NCBI GenBank assembly: GCA_947483075.1
Contig: CANKLE010000006.1
Span: forward strand, 1 to 64,000
Source: Flavobacteriaceae bacterium
GTDB lineage: Bacteria; Bacteroidota; Bacteroidia; Flavobacteriales; Flavobacteriaceae
Length of the DNA stretch: 64,000 bases
Direction: 5' to 3'
Numbering within the stretch: position 1 is the first letter of the stretch; the number at the start of each line of letters is the position of its first letter. The notes beneath the pieces are model-generated. The model was not told the origin of the DNA, did not search any database, and saw nothing but the letters and a program-made list of their open reading frames with translations. Made by a program: the position numbers and the translations under genes. Shown here piece by piece: positions 35,007-43,059 of the stretch.

Positions 35007-35759
35007 ATGCTTAGCATCACCAACCTCCACGCTTCTATAGAAGACAAAGAAATATTAAAAGGCATAACCCTCAACATCAAAGCGGGAGAAGTACACGCGA
35101 TTATGGGCCCGAATGGCGCCGGAAAAAGCACACTTTCTTCGATTATTGCAGGCAATCAGAATTATACCGTGACCGCCGGAGAAATTTTCCTAGAAGGCGA
35201 AGACATCTCTGAATTGGCACCCGAAGAACGCGCACACAAAGGTGTGTTTTTGTCGTTTCAGTATCCGGTTGAAATTCCGGGCGTTTCGGTGACTAATTTT
35301 ATCAAAACTGCCATCAACGAAAAGCGCAAAGCCAACAAACAAGACGAAATGCCGGCCAACGAAATGCTCAAGCTGATTCGTGAAAAAGCAGAATTGCTCG
35401 AGATGGACCGCAAGTTTTTGTCGCGTTCGTTGAACCAAGGATTCTCGGGCGGCGAAAAGAAACGTAACGAAATCTTCCAGATGGCCATGTTGGAACCCAA
35501 AATCGCCATCCTAGACGAAACCGATTCGGGCCTAGACATCGACGCCCTGCGCATTGTGGCCAATGGCGTAAATAAATTAAAAAACGAACACAACGCTGTA
35601 CTTGTGATCACGCACTACCAACGTTTATTGGATTATATCATTCCGGATTTCGTGCACGTCTTAATGGACGGCAAAATCGTAAAATCGGGCGATGCTTCTT
35701 TGGCGCTGGAGTTGGAGGAGAGAGGGTATGATTGGATTAAACAAGCACAAGAAGTTTAA
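35007..35759 (+). CDS. sufC: SUF system ATPase SufC
   Basis: A 250-residue ABC-type ATPase that powers conformational change of the SufBCD scaffold. Walker A is GPNGAGKST (residues 34-42), the signature is LNQGFSGGEKKR and Walker B is PKIAILDETDSGLD. The SGGEKKRNE version of the signature and DETDSGLD are specific to SufC among ABC proteins. No membrane segments. It is flanked on both sides by heptamer inverted repeats. Confidence 0.98.
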   Translation: MLSITNLHASIEDKEILKGITLNIKAGEVHAIMGPNGAGKSTLSSIIAGNQNYTVTAGEIFLEGEDISELAPEERAHKGVFLSFQYPVEIPGVSVTNFIKTAINEKRKANKQDEMPANEMLKLIREKAELLEMDRKFLSRSLNQGFSGGEKKRNEIFQMAMLEPKIAILDETDSGLDIDALRIVANGVNKLKNEHNAVLVITHYQRLLDYIIPDFVHVLMDGKIVKSGDASLALELEERGYDWIKQAQEV

Positions 35760-35762
35760 AAA

Positions 35763-35828
35763 GTTCTCTGTTGTCTGTTCTCTGTTAAAACAACGGGAAC
35801 CGACAACTGACAACCAATAACCGACAAC
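35763..35828. repeat. Heptamer inverted-repeat element between sufC and sufD
   Basis: The left arm is GTTCTCT, GTTGTCT, GTTCTCT, then GTT (35763-35786). The right arm is CCGACAA, CTGACAA, CCAATAA, CCGACAA (35800-35827). AACAACGGG (35789-35797) lies between them. Complementarity is 17 of 24 (35763-35786 against 35805-35828). The right arm ends 5 bp before the sufD ATG. Confidence 0.75.
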
Positions 35829-35833
35829 AACAA

Positions 35834-37150
35834 ATGGACCTAAAAGAAAAACTCCTCTCCTCCTTCCTGGCTTTTGAATCCCAAGTAGATGTAAACACGC
35901 CTTTGCATGACTTGCGTGTGGACGCGATGAAGTGCTTTGAAACCAAAGGATTTCCGACCAAAAAAGAGGAAACTTGGAAGTACACTTCTCTGAATTCGGT
36001 GTTGAAAAATGATTTTTCGGTGTTCCCGAAACACGAGAATACCATCGAATTTTCGGACGTTAAAAAATATTTTTTGCACGAAATAGACACCTACAAAGTG
36101 GTGTTTATTGACGGCGTATTCAGTTCGTTTTTGTCGGCTACAACCCACGATGGAATCGATGTGTGTCTGTTGTCATCGGCCTTGACCAAGCCCAAATACA
36201 AGATGGTTATTGATAATTATTACCACCAAATCGCCAACAAAGAAGAATCCTTAACCGCCTTAAACACGGCTTTTGCCACCGAGGGCGCATTCATTCACAT
36301 ACCCAAAAGCAAGGTGGTCGATAAGCCCATCGAAATCATGTATTTCACCACCGGCGTTGAATCAGCTTTGTTGGTACAACCGCGCAACTTGATTGTGGTG
36401 GGCGAAAATTCGCATGTGCAAATTATTGAGCGCCACCAATGCCTGCAAGCTAATCCGGCACTTACGAATTCGGTAACCGAAGTGTTTGCCCAAAAACGCG
36501 CCATTGTCGATTATTACAAAATTCAAAATGATGTGTTGACAGCCAATCTGATTGACAACACCTACATTTCCCAAAAACAAGAAAGCCATGTTTCCCTACA
36601 CACCTTCTCGTTTGGCGGAAACCTCACGCGCAACAACCTGAATTTTTATCATTTTGGCGAACACATCGATTCCACCTTAAAGGGAATTACGCTTATTGGC
36701 GATAAACAACACGTGGATCATTTTACCTTAGTGAATCATGCGACGCCCAATTGCGAAAGCCACCAGAATTACAAAACCATCATAGCCGATAGCGCGACTG
36801 GCGTGTTTAACGGAAAAATTTACGTCGAAAAAGAGGCGCAAAAAACCGATGCGTTTCAGCAAAACAACAACATCCTAATTGGCGACAAAGCCACGATAAA
36901 CGCCAAGCCGCAGTTGGAGATTTTTGCCGACGACGTGAAATGCTCGCACGGCTGCACCATTGGCCAGCTCGACGAAACGGCCTTGTTTTACATGCAGCAA
37001 CGCGGAATTCCCCAAAAAGAAGCCAAGGCTTTACTCATGTATGCCTTCTCCAACGACGTGATTGAGAGCATCAAAATCCCCGAATTAAAACAGCGCATCA
37101 CCAAGATCATCGCCACCAAATTGGGCGTGAGTTTGGGGTTTGATTTGTAG
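35834..37150 (+). CDS. sufD: Fe-S cluster assembly protein SufD
   Basis: A 438-residue partner of SufB in the SufBCD scaffold. Family blocks are FPTKKEETWKYTSL near the N-terminus, PRNLIVVGENSHVQIIERH in the beta-helix, and the C-terminal EIFADDVKCSHGCTIGQLDE followed by FYMQQRGIPQKEAKALL. The histidine in KCSHGCT is the conserved cluster-assembly residue. The ATG lies just behind the right arm of a heptamer inverted repeat, which could affect initiation. A divergent serine hydrolase gene follows instead of sufS. Confidence 0.96.
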   Translation: MDLKEKLLSSFLAFESQVDVNTPLHDLRVDAMKCFETKGFPTKKEETWKYTSLNSVLKNDFSVFPKHENTIEFSDVKKYFLHEIDTYKVVFIDGVFSSFLSATTHDGIDVCLLSSALTKPKYKMVIDNYYHQIANKEESLTALNTAFATEGAFIHIPKSKVVDKPIEIMYFTTGVESALLVQPRNLIVVGENSHVQIIERHQCLQANPALTNSVTEVFAQKRAIVDYYKIQNDVLTANLIDNTYISQKQESHVSLHTFSFGGNLTRNNLNFYHFGEHIDSTLKGITLIGDKQHVDHFTLVNHATPNCESHQNYKTIIADSATGVFNGKIYVEKEAQKTDAFQQNNNILIGDKATINAKPQLEIFADDVKCSHGCTIGQLDETALFYMQQRGIPQKEAKALLMYAFSNDVIESIKIPELKQRITKIIATKLGVSLGFDL

Positions 37151-37159
37151 GGAGAAAAG

Positions 37160-37187
37160 GGTTAGAGAGGTTAGGGTTTAGAGGTTT
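37160..37187. repeat. Heptamer-spaced array after sufD
   Basis: Four 7-bp units: GGTTAGA, GAGGTTA, GGGTTTA and GAGGTTT. It sits in the 47-bp gap between the convergent sufD and serine hydrolase genes. Units are degenerate and there is only a minimal complementary arm (AAAACC). Confidence 0.6.
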
Positions 37188-37197
37188 AAAACCAGTA

Positions 37198-38541
37198 TTA
37201 CCGTATGCTTCTCACAATCCCACTCAATAAGCCATTAAAGTCAAACACATCGTCTTCGCGCAGGCCTAGACGCACCACCACCAGATCTTGGCTCGGAAAT
37301 ATAGCCACCATTTGGCCCTGAAACCCGCTGGCGTAATACATGTTTTTGGGCGCATCGGGAAATTTTCCTCCGGCATTCAGCCAAAAGTGCGCGCCATAAT
37401 TGCCTTGCGAAGTGGCAGTTGGCGCAGACACATAGCTTGCCCAAGACGGGTCAAAAAGCTGTTCGCCATTCCAGTTTCCGCGGTGCAAATACAAGAGCCC
37501 TAGTTTTGCCCAATCTCTAGCCGTGGCCCAACCGTAGGATGATCCCACATAATTACCGGCCATATCTGTTTCTACCAGCATCGATTCCATACCAATTTTA
37601 TCGATTAAACTGCTGTACCAAAAATCCAAATAGTCTTGGTGGGATTTAAATTGCTTGCGCAACATCAAAGACAACAAATTGGTCGTCCCCGACGAATAAT
37701 TCCAGTGTGTGTTGGGGGCAAAGGCGGCTTGTTTTTCGAGTTGCACCCGGCCCATATTTGAAGCTTGGAATAGCATTTGGGTGGCGTCACAAATTTTGTC
37801 GTATTGCTCCTCCCATGCCAAGCCCGAATTCATGTGCAGCAAGTCGTTGAGCGTGATTTTGGCGCGTTGGTCGTTTTTCCATTCAGGAATAGTAACCGGC
37901 GCGTTGAGGTTGATTTTTCCTTGTTTTTGCAAGATCCCAAAGTAGGTGGCGGTAAGGCTTTTGGTCATGGACCAACCCAATAATTTGCTGTTTTTGGTAA
38001 AGCCCGGGCCATACTGTTCGGCAATGATGTGGTCTTTGTAAATTACCAAAACGGCGCGGCTGCGTTTGTCGGTTTTGGCACCTATATCAAAGGCATTGGC
38101 TACGGTTTTTTGCAATAAAGCATAATTGATGTTGGCAAATAGGCTGTCTTTGGCTTTGCTCGTTCCATAGGGATAAGGCAGCCTTGAAGGGTTTGGCGTT
38201 CTTTTGGGCACGTCATAGGCTTTGTGCATATCAAACGAATCGTCAATAAGTGTTGCGCCCAATCCGTTGCGGTAAATGGCTTTGCGCGTTTTGAGTCCAA
38301 AAACCGAGGCGGTGGCAAAACTTGCTTTGTCGTCAATTTGATTGGCGGCCAATTTCACCAACGGAATGTCGTTGTCGCCTTGTTCGATGCTTGCTTGCGA
38401 ACGCCCATCTATAAAATGTGCCGAGGCCATGCTTTTGGCCGAAAAGCCCGAGATTAAATCGAGTTTAGGGTAGTTGGTAAAACCCAAATAAAGTACGGAT
38501 CCTAGAGCTAGTAAACCTAAAATTTTGAAGCTGTTTTTCAT
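37198..38541 (-). CDS. Serine hydrolase, beta-lactamase class C fold
   Basis: A 447-residue protein of the beta-lactamase/transpeptidase-like family, which includes esterases and D-aminopeptidases. An N-terminal hydrophobic segment (FKILGLLALGSVLYLGF) makes it exported or anchored. The nucleophile motif SxxK is SMTK (in GWSMTKSLTATYFG, near residue 200), and the second motif is YSS in HWNYSSGTTN. A clear HxG/KTG third motif is not seen; GFQGQMV occupies that place. The true substrate is unknown. It runs opposite to the suf genes and splits sufD from sufS. ATG 38541 starts the signal sequence; an ATG 15 bp upstream is possible. Confidence 0.85.
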   Translation of the reverse strand: MKNSFKILGLLALGSVLYLGFTNYPKLDLISGFSAKSMASAHFIDGRSQASIEQGDNDIPLVKLAANQIDDKASFATASVFGLKTRKAIYRNGLGATLIDDSFDMHKAYDVPKRTPNPSRLPYPYGTSKAKDSLFANINYALLQKTVANAFDIGAKTDKRSRAVLVIYKDHIIAEQYGPGFTKNSKLLGWSMTKSLTATYFGILQKQGKINLNAPVTIPEWKNDQRAKITLNDLLHMNSGLAWEEQYDKICDATQMLFQASNMGRVQLEKQAAFAPNTHWNYSSGTTNLLSLMLRKQFKSHQDYLDFWYSSLIDKIGMESMLVETDMAGNYVGSSYGWATARDWAKLGLLYLHRGNWNGEQLFDPSWASYVSAPTATSQGNYGAHFWLNAGGKFPDAPKNMYYASGFQGQMVAIFPSQDLVVVRLGLREDDVFDFNGLLSGIVRSIR

Positions 38542-38665
38542 GACAAAAAATTTCATGCAAGGTACTTTTTTTGCAAATAAATCAAACTGAATTTTACCCA
38601 GCAGCTTAAATCATGCCTAACTAAAATATTCCTGCGGCTAGGGTTTTTTAGACACGCTATTTTAT

Positions 38666-38673
38666 TACTTTTG
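38666..38673 (+). promoter_or_regulatory. -7 promoter box of the second suf transcription unit
   Basis: TACTTTTG, a full TAnnTTTG match, ending 24 bp before the sufS ATG. It indicates that sufS onward is transcribed separately from sufABCD. Confidence 0.5.
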
Positions 38674-38697
38674 TGGGTAGAATTTTTCTAAATAACT

Positions 38698-39912
38698 ATG
38701 CTAGACAGTACCAAGGTTCGCGCCGATTTCCCCATTTTACAGCAAGAGATTAACGGATTTCCGTTGGTCTATTTTGACAATGGTGCTACCTCGCAAAAAC
38801 CGCAAGTCGTAATTGACGCCATTAGCGAATATTACCAAGAAACCAACGCCAACATTCACCGCGGCGTGCATACCCTAAGCCAACGCGCCACCGATGCCTT
38901 CGAAGCGGCTCGCGAAATTATGAGGCAGCACCTCAATGCGACCTATACCCACGAAGTCTTATTTACCGCCGGAACCACACACGGCATTAATTTGGTGGCC
39001 CACGGATTTGCTTCCTTTTTACAAGCAGGCGATGAGGTGCTCATCTCGGCCATGGAACACCACAGCAATATTGTGCCTTGGCAACTCTTGTGTGAGAAAA
39101 CTGGCGCTGTTTTGCGCGTGATTCCCATGAACGAGAAGGGCGAATTGATTCAAGAAGATTACCTACAATTATTGAGCAATAAAACCAAACTGGTTGCGGT
39201 TACCCACATTTCAAACGCCTTAGGCACCATCAATCCTATTCGAGAAATGGTGGCCCAAGCACACCAAGTTGGCGCAGCATTTTTGGTAGACGGCGCTCAA
39301 GCGGTTCCGCATCTGCAACCCGATGTACAAGCCTTAGATTGCGATTTTTATGCTTTCTCTGGACACAAAATGTGTGGCCCAACCGGCACCGGAATTTTGT
39401 ACGGCAAGGAAGAGTGGCTTCACAAACTGCCACCCTACCAAGGCGGCGGAGAGATGATTAAAACCGTCACCTTCGAGAAAACTACCTATGCCGATTTGCC
39501 TCATAAATTTGAAGCCGGAACACCAAACATCTGCGGAGGAATTGCACTAGGCGTAGCGGTAAAATACATGCAAAACATTGGCTTTGAAGCCATCGCGGCA
39601 CACGAAAAAAAGCTGCTGGATTACGCCACGGCTCAATTGCTGCAAATTGAAGGGCTAAAAATTTACGGAACGGCTGCCCATAAAACTTCGGTGATTTCGT
39701 TTAATGTAGGCGATATTCATCCTTATGATTTGGGCACCATCATTGACAAAAAAGGCATCGCGGTGCGCACCGGACACCATTGCACCCAACCCATCATGGA
39801 TTTTTTTGGCATACCGGGCACCATTCGGGCTTCGTTTGCCTTTTATAACACCACCACCGAAATTGATGTTTTTGTTTCGGCGTTAAAAAAAGCAGCAACG
39901 ATGCTGCGTTAA
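38698..39912 (+). CDS. sufS: Cysteine desulfurase SufS
   Basis: A 404-residue PLP-dependent group II cysteine desulfurase that supplies sulfur from L-cysteine for iron-sulfur clusters. The PLP lysine is Lys224 in AFSGHKMCGPTG. The catalytic cysteine is Cys362 in TGHHCTQPIMD. NIHRGVHTLS and AMEHHSNIVPWQ are family blocks. It passes persulfide to SufE, encoded two genes downstream. It heads its own transcription unit: sufS, lipoprotein, sufE, DUF59, DUF2480. Confidence 0.97.
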   Translation: MLDSTKVRADFPILQQEINGFPLVYFDNGATSQKPQVVIDAISEYYQETNANIHRGVHTLSQRATDAFEAAREIMRQHLNATYTHEVLFTAGTTHGINLVAHGFASFLQAGDEVLISAMEHHSNIVPWQLLCEKTGAVLRVIPMNEKGELIQEDYLQLLSNKTKLVAVTHISNALGTINPIREMVAQAHQVGAAFLVDGAQAVPHLQPDVQALDCDFYAFSGHKMCGPTGTGILYGKEEWLHKLPPYQGGGEMIKTVTFEKTTYADLPHKFEAGTPNICGGIALGVAVKYMQNIGFEAIAAHEKKLLDYATAQLLQIEGLKIYGTAAHKTSVISFNVGDIHPYDLGTIIDKKGIAVRTGHHCTQPIMDFFGIPGTIRASFAFYNTTTEIDVFVSALKKAATMLR

Positions 39913-39930
39913 TCTAATACATCAGAACAC

Positions 39931-40365
39931 ATGAAATTGATTAGTTGTTTTCTCCTCACACTTTTTTTAAGCAAAGGCTGTGTAAACCAGTCCAAGCAAG
40001 ATTATTCAAAATCTACGGTGACCTATACGGCCGAAACCCGCGGTTATTTCATGCAAATAATTCTTGCTAATAACACGGTGTCCATTAGTAAAGACCGCGA
40101 AACTCGTTTGCCTTCGGTACAGGTGCCCTTATCAAAAGAACAGCAAAAAAAAGTGCTTAGTTACCTAAAAGCAATCGATGTTCCCAACTTGGCTCAACTC
40201 AAAGCGCCCACCGAAAAACGGTTTTATGATGGCGCGGCTATTGGCAACTTGAGCATATCGCATAAAGGCGAAACCTACGGCACTTCGGGCTTTGACCATG
40301 GCAATCCGCCTGTCGAAATTGAACAGCTGGTCACGTTTATGAATGCATTTGATAAAACAGAATAA
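39931..40365 (+). CDS. Small lipoprotein of unknown function within the suf locus
   Basis: A 144-residue protein with an N-terminal hydrophobic segment and a Cys near residue 17 (LSKGCVNQ), an imperfect lipobox. No known domain is recognised. The mature part contains YTAETRGYFMQIILANNTVSI, VPLSKEQQKKVLSYLKAI and YGTSGFDHGNPPVEIEQL, which suggest a small folded envelope protein. It sits 18 bp after sufS and 5 bp before sufE. It must be co-transcribed with cytosolic Fe-S assembly genes, although it appears to be exported. No role in cluster assembly can be claimed. Confidence 0.7.
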   Translation: MKLISCFLLTLFLSKGCVNQSKQDYSKSTVTYTAETRGYFMQIILANNTVSISKDRETRLPSVQVPLSKEQQKKVLSYLKAIDVPNLAQLKAPTEKRFYDGAAIGNLSISHKGETYGTSGFDHGNPPVEIEQLVTFMNAFDKTE

Positions 40366-40370
40366 ATACG

Positions 40371-40793
40371 ATGACAATCGCTGAAATTCAAGCTGAAATT
40401 ATAGAAGATTTTTCCCTGTTTGACGACTGGGATGAACGGTTTCAATACCTGATTGATTTAGGAAAAACCTTGCCGCTCATAGAAGAGCAATTTAAATTAC
40501 CCGAAAATACCATCAAAGGCTGCCAATCCAATGTGTGGTTGCACGCTCAAAACGAGGAAGGAAAATTGGTGTTTACGGCCGACAGCGACGCCATTATTAC
40601 CAAAGGCATCATCGCTTTGTTGCTGCGCACTTTTTCACATCAAACGCCTAAAAATATATTGGATGCCTCAACCGATTTTATTGATGCAATTGGCCTTAAA
40701 GCCCAACTGTCACCTACGCGGGCCAATGGATTGGTATCTATGATTAAACAAATAAAACTGTATGCCTTGGCTTACCAAGCAAAAAACAACTAA
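40371..40793 (+). CDS. sufE: Sulfur acceptor protein SufE
   Basis: A 140-residue cytosolic protein that takes persulfide from SufS and delivers it to the SufBCD scaffold. The acceptor cysteine is Cys51 in TIKGCQSNVWL, and FSLFDDWDERFQYLIDLG is the conserved N-terminal block. SPTRANGLVSMI is the family C-terminal signature. Length is standard. It is separated from the genes on each side by 5-6 bp. Confidence 0.97.
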   Translation: MTIAEIQAEIIEDFSLFDDWDERFQYLIDLGKTLPLIEEQFKLPENTIKGCQSNVWLHAQNEEGKLVFTADSDAIITKGIIALLLRTFSHQTPKNILDASTDFIDAIGLKAQLSPTRANGLVSMIKQIKLYALAYQAKNN

Positions 40794-40799
40794 CCGAAT

Positions 40800-41123
40800 A
40801 TGGAACACGAAATTGACACCACCCAATTGGGTGAAAACATTGTAAAAAAACTCAAAACCATTTATGATCCCGAAATTCCGGTGGACATCTATGAATTGGG
40901 ACTCATTTATGATGTAATGGTAAACGAAGACTATGAGGTAAAAATTCTCATGACGTTAACTTCACCCAACTGCCCAGTAGCCGAAAGTTTGCCTCGCGAA
41001 GTAGAAGACAAAGTGCGCTCGATAGAAAACGTGAAAAGCGCCGAAGTCGAAATCACTTTTGATCCGCCTTGGAGCAAAGATTTAATGAGTGAAGAAGCCA
41101 AATTAGAATTAGGAATGCTATAA
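40800..41123 (+). CDS. DUF59/MIP18-type Fe-S assembly protein (SufT-like)
   Basis: A 107-residue cytosolic protein of the DUF59 (MIP18/SufT/YitW) family, which helps mature iron-sulfur proteins. YDPEIPVDIYELGLIYDV is the family hallmark. The conserved cysteine is Cys58 in LTSPNCPVAESLP, and ITFDPPWSKDLMSEEAK is the C-terminal block. Its position between sufE and DUF2480 supports a role with the SUF system. Confidence 0.93.
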   Translation: MEHEIDTTQLGENIVKKLKTIYDPEIPVDIYELGLIYDVMVNEDYEVKILMTLTSPNCPVAESLPREVEDKVRSIENVKSAEVEITFDPPWSKDLMSEEAKLELGML

Positions 41124-41138
41124 AGCCTCCGCTTTTTT

Positions 41139-41642
41139 ATGGACGAAATTCAAAATAGAGTAGCCAGTTCGGCCTTGATGGTGTTTGATTTAGAGGATTA
41201 CTATCCCGAAGGAATCAAAACACAAATTGATCTTGCGGTTTGGCTCACGGATGGTTTTTTACTCAAAGAAAAAGAGTTTCGACAAGCCTTGGCGCTGCAC
41301 GATTGGCCCCAATACCAAGATCAGTATGTAGCCATTCATTGCAGTACGGAGGCCATTTTGCCCGCTTGGGCCGAACAATTGGTTGCCGTTCAGGTATTGC
41401 CGTTTGCCAAAAAAGTGGTGTTGGGCTCAGCACATAAAATAGATGAACTTTTGTATGCCGAAATTTTGGCTACTGTGGATTATTCTCCTTTTGAAGACAA
41501 GCCAGTTATTTTGAAGGGTTGTTCTAAAAAACCCGTCCCGCAAAGCGCCTATATACAAGCGCTTCGTTATTTGCAACCGCTTGCCAAAAGCATCATGTAT
41601 GGCGAAGCCTGCTCGGCAGTGCCTTTGTACAAGAAAAAATAA
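41139..41642 (+). CDS. DUF2480 family protein
   Basis: A 167-residue protein of the DUF2480 family, found in Bacteroidota next to suf genes and of unknown function. VFDLEDYYPEGIKTQIDLAV, DWPQYQDQYVAIHCSTEAI and KGCSKKPVPQSAYIQALRYL mark the family. It has conserved-looking cysteines (HCS and GCS), but no signal peptide or known catalytic motif. It ends the suf transcription unit and its stop directly abuts the stop of convergent hflX. Confidence 0.88.
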   Translation: MDEIQNRVASSALMVFDLEDYYPEGIKTQIDLAVWLTDGFLLKEKEFRQALALHDWPQYQDQYVAIHCSTEAILPAWAEQLVAVQVLPFAKKVVLGSAHKIDELLYAEILATVDYSPFEDKPVILKGCSKKPVPQSAYIQALRYLQPLAKSIMYGEACSAVPLYKKK

Positions 41643-42869
41643 TTAATCTTCTTTTTCGATTGCGTCGTTGTAGTCGGGGTACAAGAATTTATTGTACGGA
41701 AAGCGCGTGATGTGTATGCTGCGCACCGCCTCGTAGACGCATTCCCGAAATTCTTCGAAATTCTCTTTTTGCGTGGCCGAAATAAACAAGGCGTTTTTTT
41801 CTCCCACATCAGCCATCCACGTGCGTTTCCACTCTTCTAAGGTGTAGTGTTTGCGGGTGCGTTCGGTAATTAAATCATCTTCCTCGATGGTGAGGTGACG
41901 GTAGGCGTCAATTTTATTAAACACCATAATGGTGGGTTTGTCGTTGCTTTTGATGTCCATCAAAATTTGATTGACCGAGGCAATGTGGTCTTCAAAATCG
42001 GGATGAGAGATATCAACCACATGCAAGAGCAAATCGGCTTCCCGTACTTCGTCGAGCGTACTCTTGAACGATTCAACCAATTGGGTGGGGAGTTTGCGAA
42101 TAAATCCCACGGTATCAGAAAGCAAGAAGGGCAAATTTCGAATTACCACTTTGCGTACCGTTGTATCCAAAGTGGCAAACAACTTGTTTTCTACAAAAAC
42201 TTCGCTTTTACTGATTACATTCATCAAGGTAGATTTGCCCACATTGGTATAGCCCACCAAGGCTACTCGTACCATTGCGCCTCGGTTGCTGCGTTGCACC
42301 GACATTTGCTTGTCGATGATTTTTATTTTGTCTTTGAGTAAGGCAATCCGATCACGAACGATACGGCGGTCGGTTTCGATTTCGGTTTCTCCCGGACCAC
42401 GCATTCCAATCCCTCCTTTTTGACGCTCTAAGTGCGTCCACATCCCGGATAGTCTAGGAAGCAAATATTGACATTGCGCCAATTCAACTTGCGTTCGGGC
42501 ATAAGAAGTTTCGGCCCGTTGGGCAAAAATATCTAAAATTAGATTGGTTCGGTCGAGCACCTTACAATCTAATATGCGGGTAATGTTTTTTTGTTGAGAA
42601 GGAGTCAATTCGTCGTCAAAAATCACCGTAGAAATTTGGTGTTCTTTTACATACTGATGTATTTCTTCTATTTTCCCTGTTCCCAAAAAGGTCTTCGGAT
42701 TTGGGCGTTCCATTTTTTGAAAAAACCGCTTCATGACTGATCCGCCTGCTGTAAAAGTGAGAAATTCCAGCTCGTCTAAATATTCTAGTAATTTGTCTTC
42801 GGGTTGATTTTGGGTGATAATTCCAACCAAAATGGTTTTTTCGAAAGTGATTTTTTCTTGTTCTAACAT
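41643..42869 (-). CDS. hflX: Ribosome-associated GTPase HflX
   Basis: A 408-residue GTPase of the Obg/HflX group that splits stalled or inactive 70S ribosomes. The N-terminal HflX domain has TGKIEEIHQYVKEHQIS and VIFDDELTPSQQKNI, followed by RLSGMWTHLERQKGGIGMRG. G1 is VGYTNVGKST (near residue 208), G3 is LSDTVGFIRKLP and G4 is FNKID. Length is normal. It is divergent from the giant surface-protein gene. No TAnnTTTG box was found directly upstream of it in the 190-bp gap. Confidence 0.96.
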   Translation of the reverse strand: MLEQEKITFEKTILVGIITQNQPEDKLLEYLDELEFLTFTAGGSVMKRFFQKMERPNPKTFLGTGKIEEIHQYVKEHQISTVIFDDELTPSQQKNITRILDCKVLDRTNLILDIFAQRAETSYARTQVELAQCQYLLPRLSGMWTHLERQKGGIGMRGPGETEIETDRRIVRDRIALLKDKIKIIDKQMSVQRSNRGAMVRVALVGYTNVGKSTLMNVISKSEVFVENKLFATLDTTVRKVVIRNLPFLLSDTVGFIRKLPTQLVESFKSTLDEVREADLLLHVVDISHPDFEDHIASVNQILMDIKSNDKPTIMVFNKIDAYRHLTIEEDDLITERTRKHYTLEEWKRTWMADVGEKNALFISATQKENFEEFRECVYEAVRSIHITRFPYNKFLYPDYNDAIEKED

Positions 42870-42999
42870 GGGCTAAATTGAAAGGCTAAATTAGCTATAA
42901 ATTGTTAGAATTTTTACTAAAAAAAGTCCGTTTCGCAGAGTTTGTTTGAGATTAATTCGTTAAAAAGTAAATTTTACATAGACATTTCATAAATTTTGT

Positions 43000-43007
43000 T
43001 AAATTTG
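43000..43007 (+). promoter_or_regulatory. -7 promoter box of the giant surface-protein operon
   Basis: TAAATTTG, a full TAnnTTTG match, ending 52 bp before the ATG at 43060. Confidence 0.4.
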
Positions 43008-43059
43008 GAACTCAAAAAATAATTCTAGAACTATAATAAACCAACTAAATTTTCATTTT

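Noticed and set aside
41643-42869. HflX as part of a defence or toxin system next to the giant surface protein
   Set aside because: It is an ordinary ribosome-splitting GTPase by motif, divergent from its neighbour and with a normal length. No defence genes are nearby.
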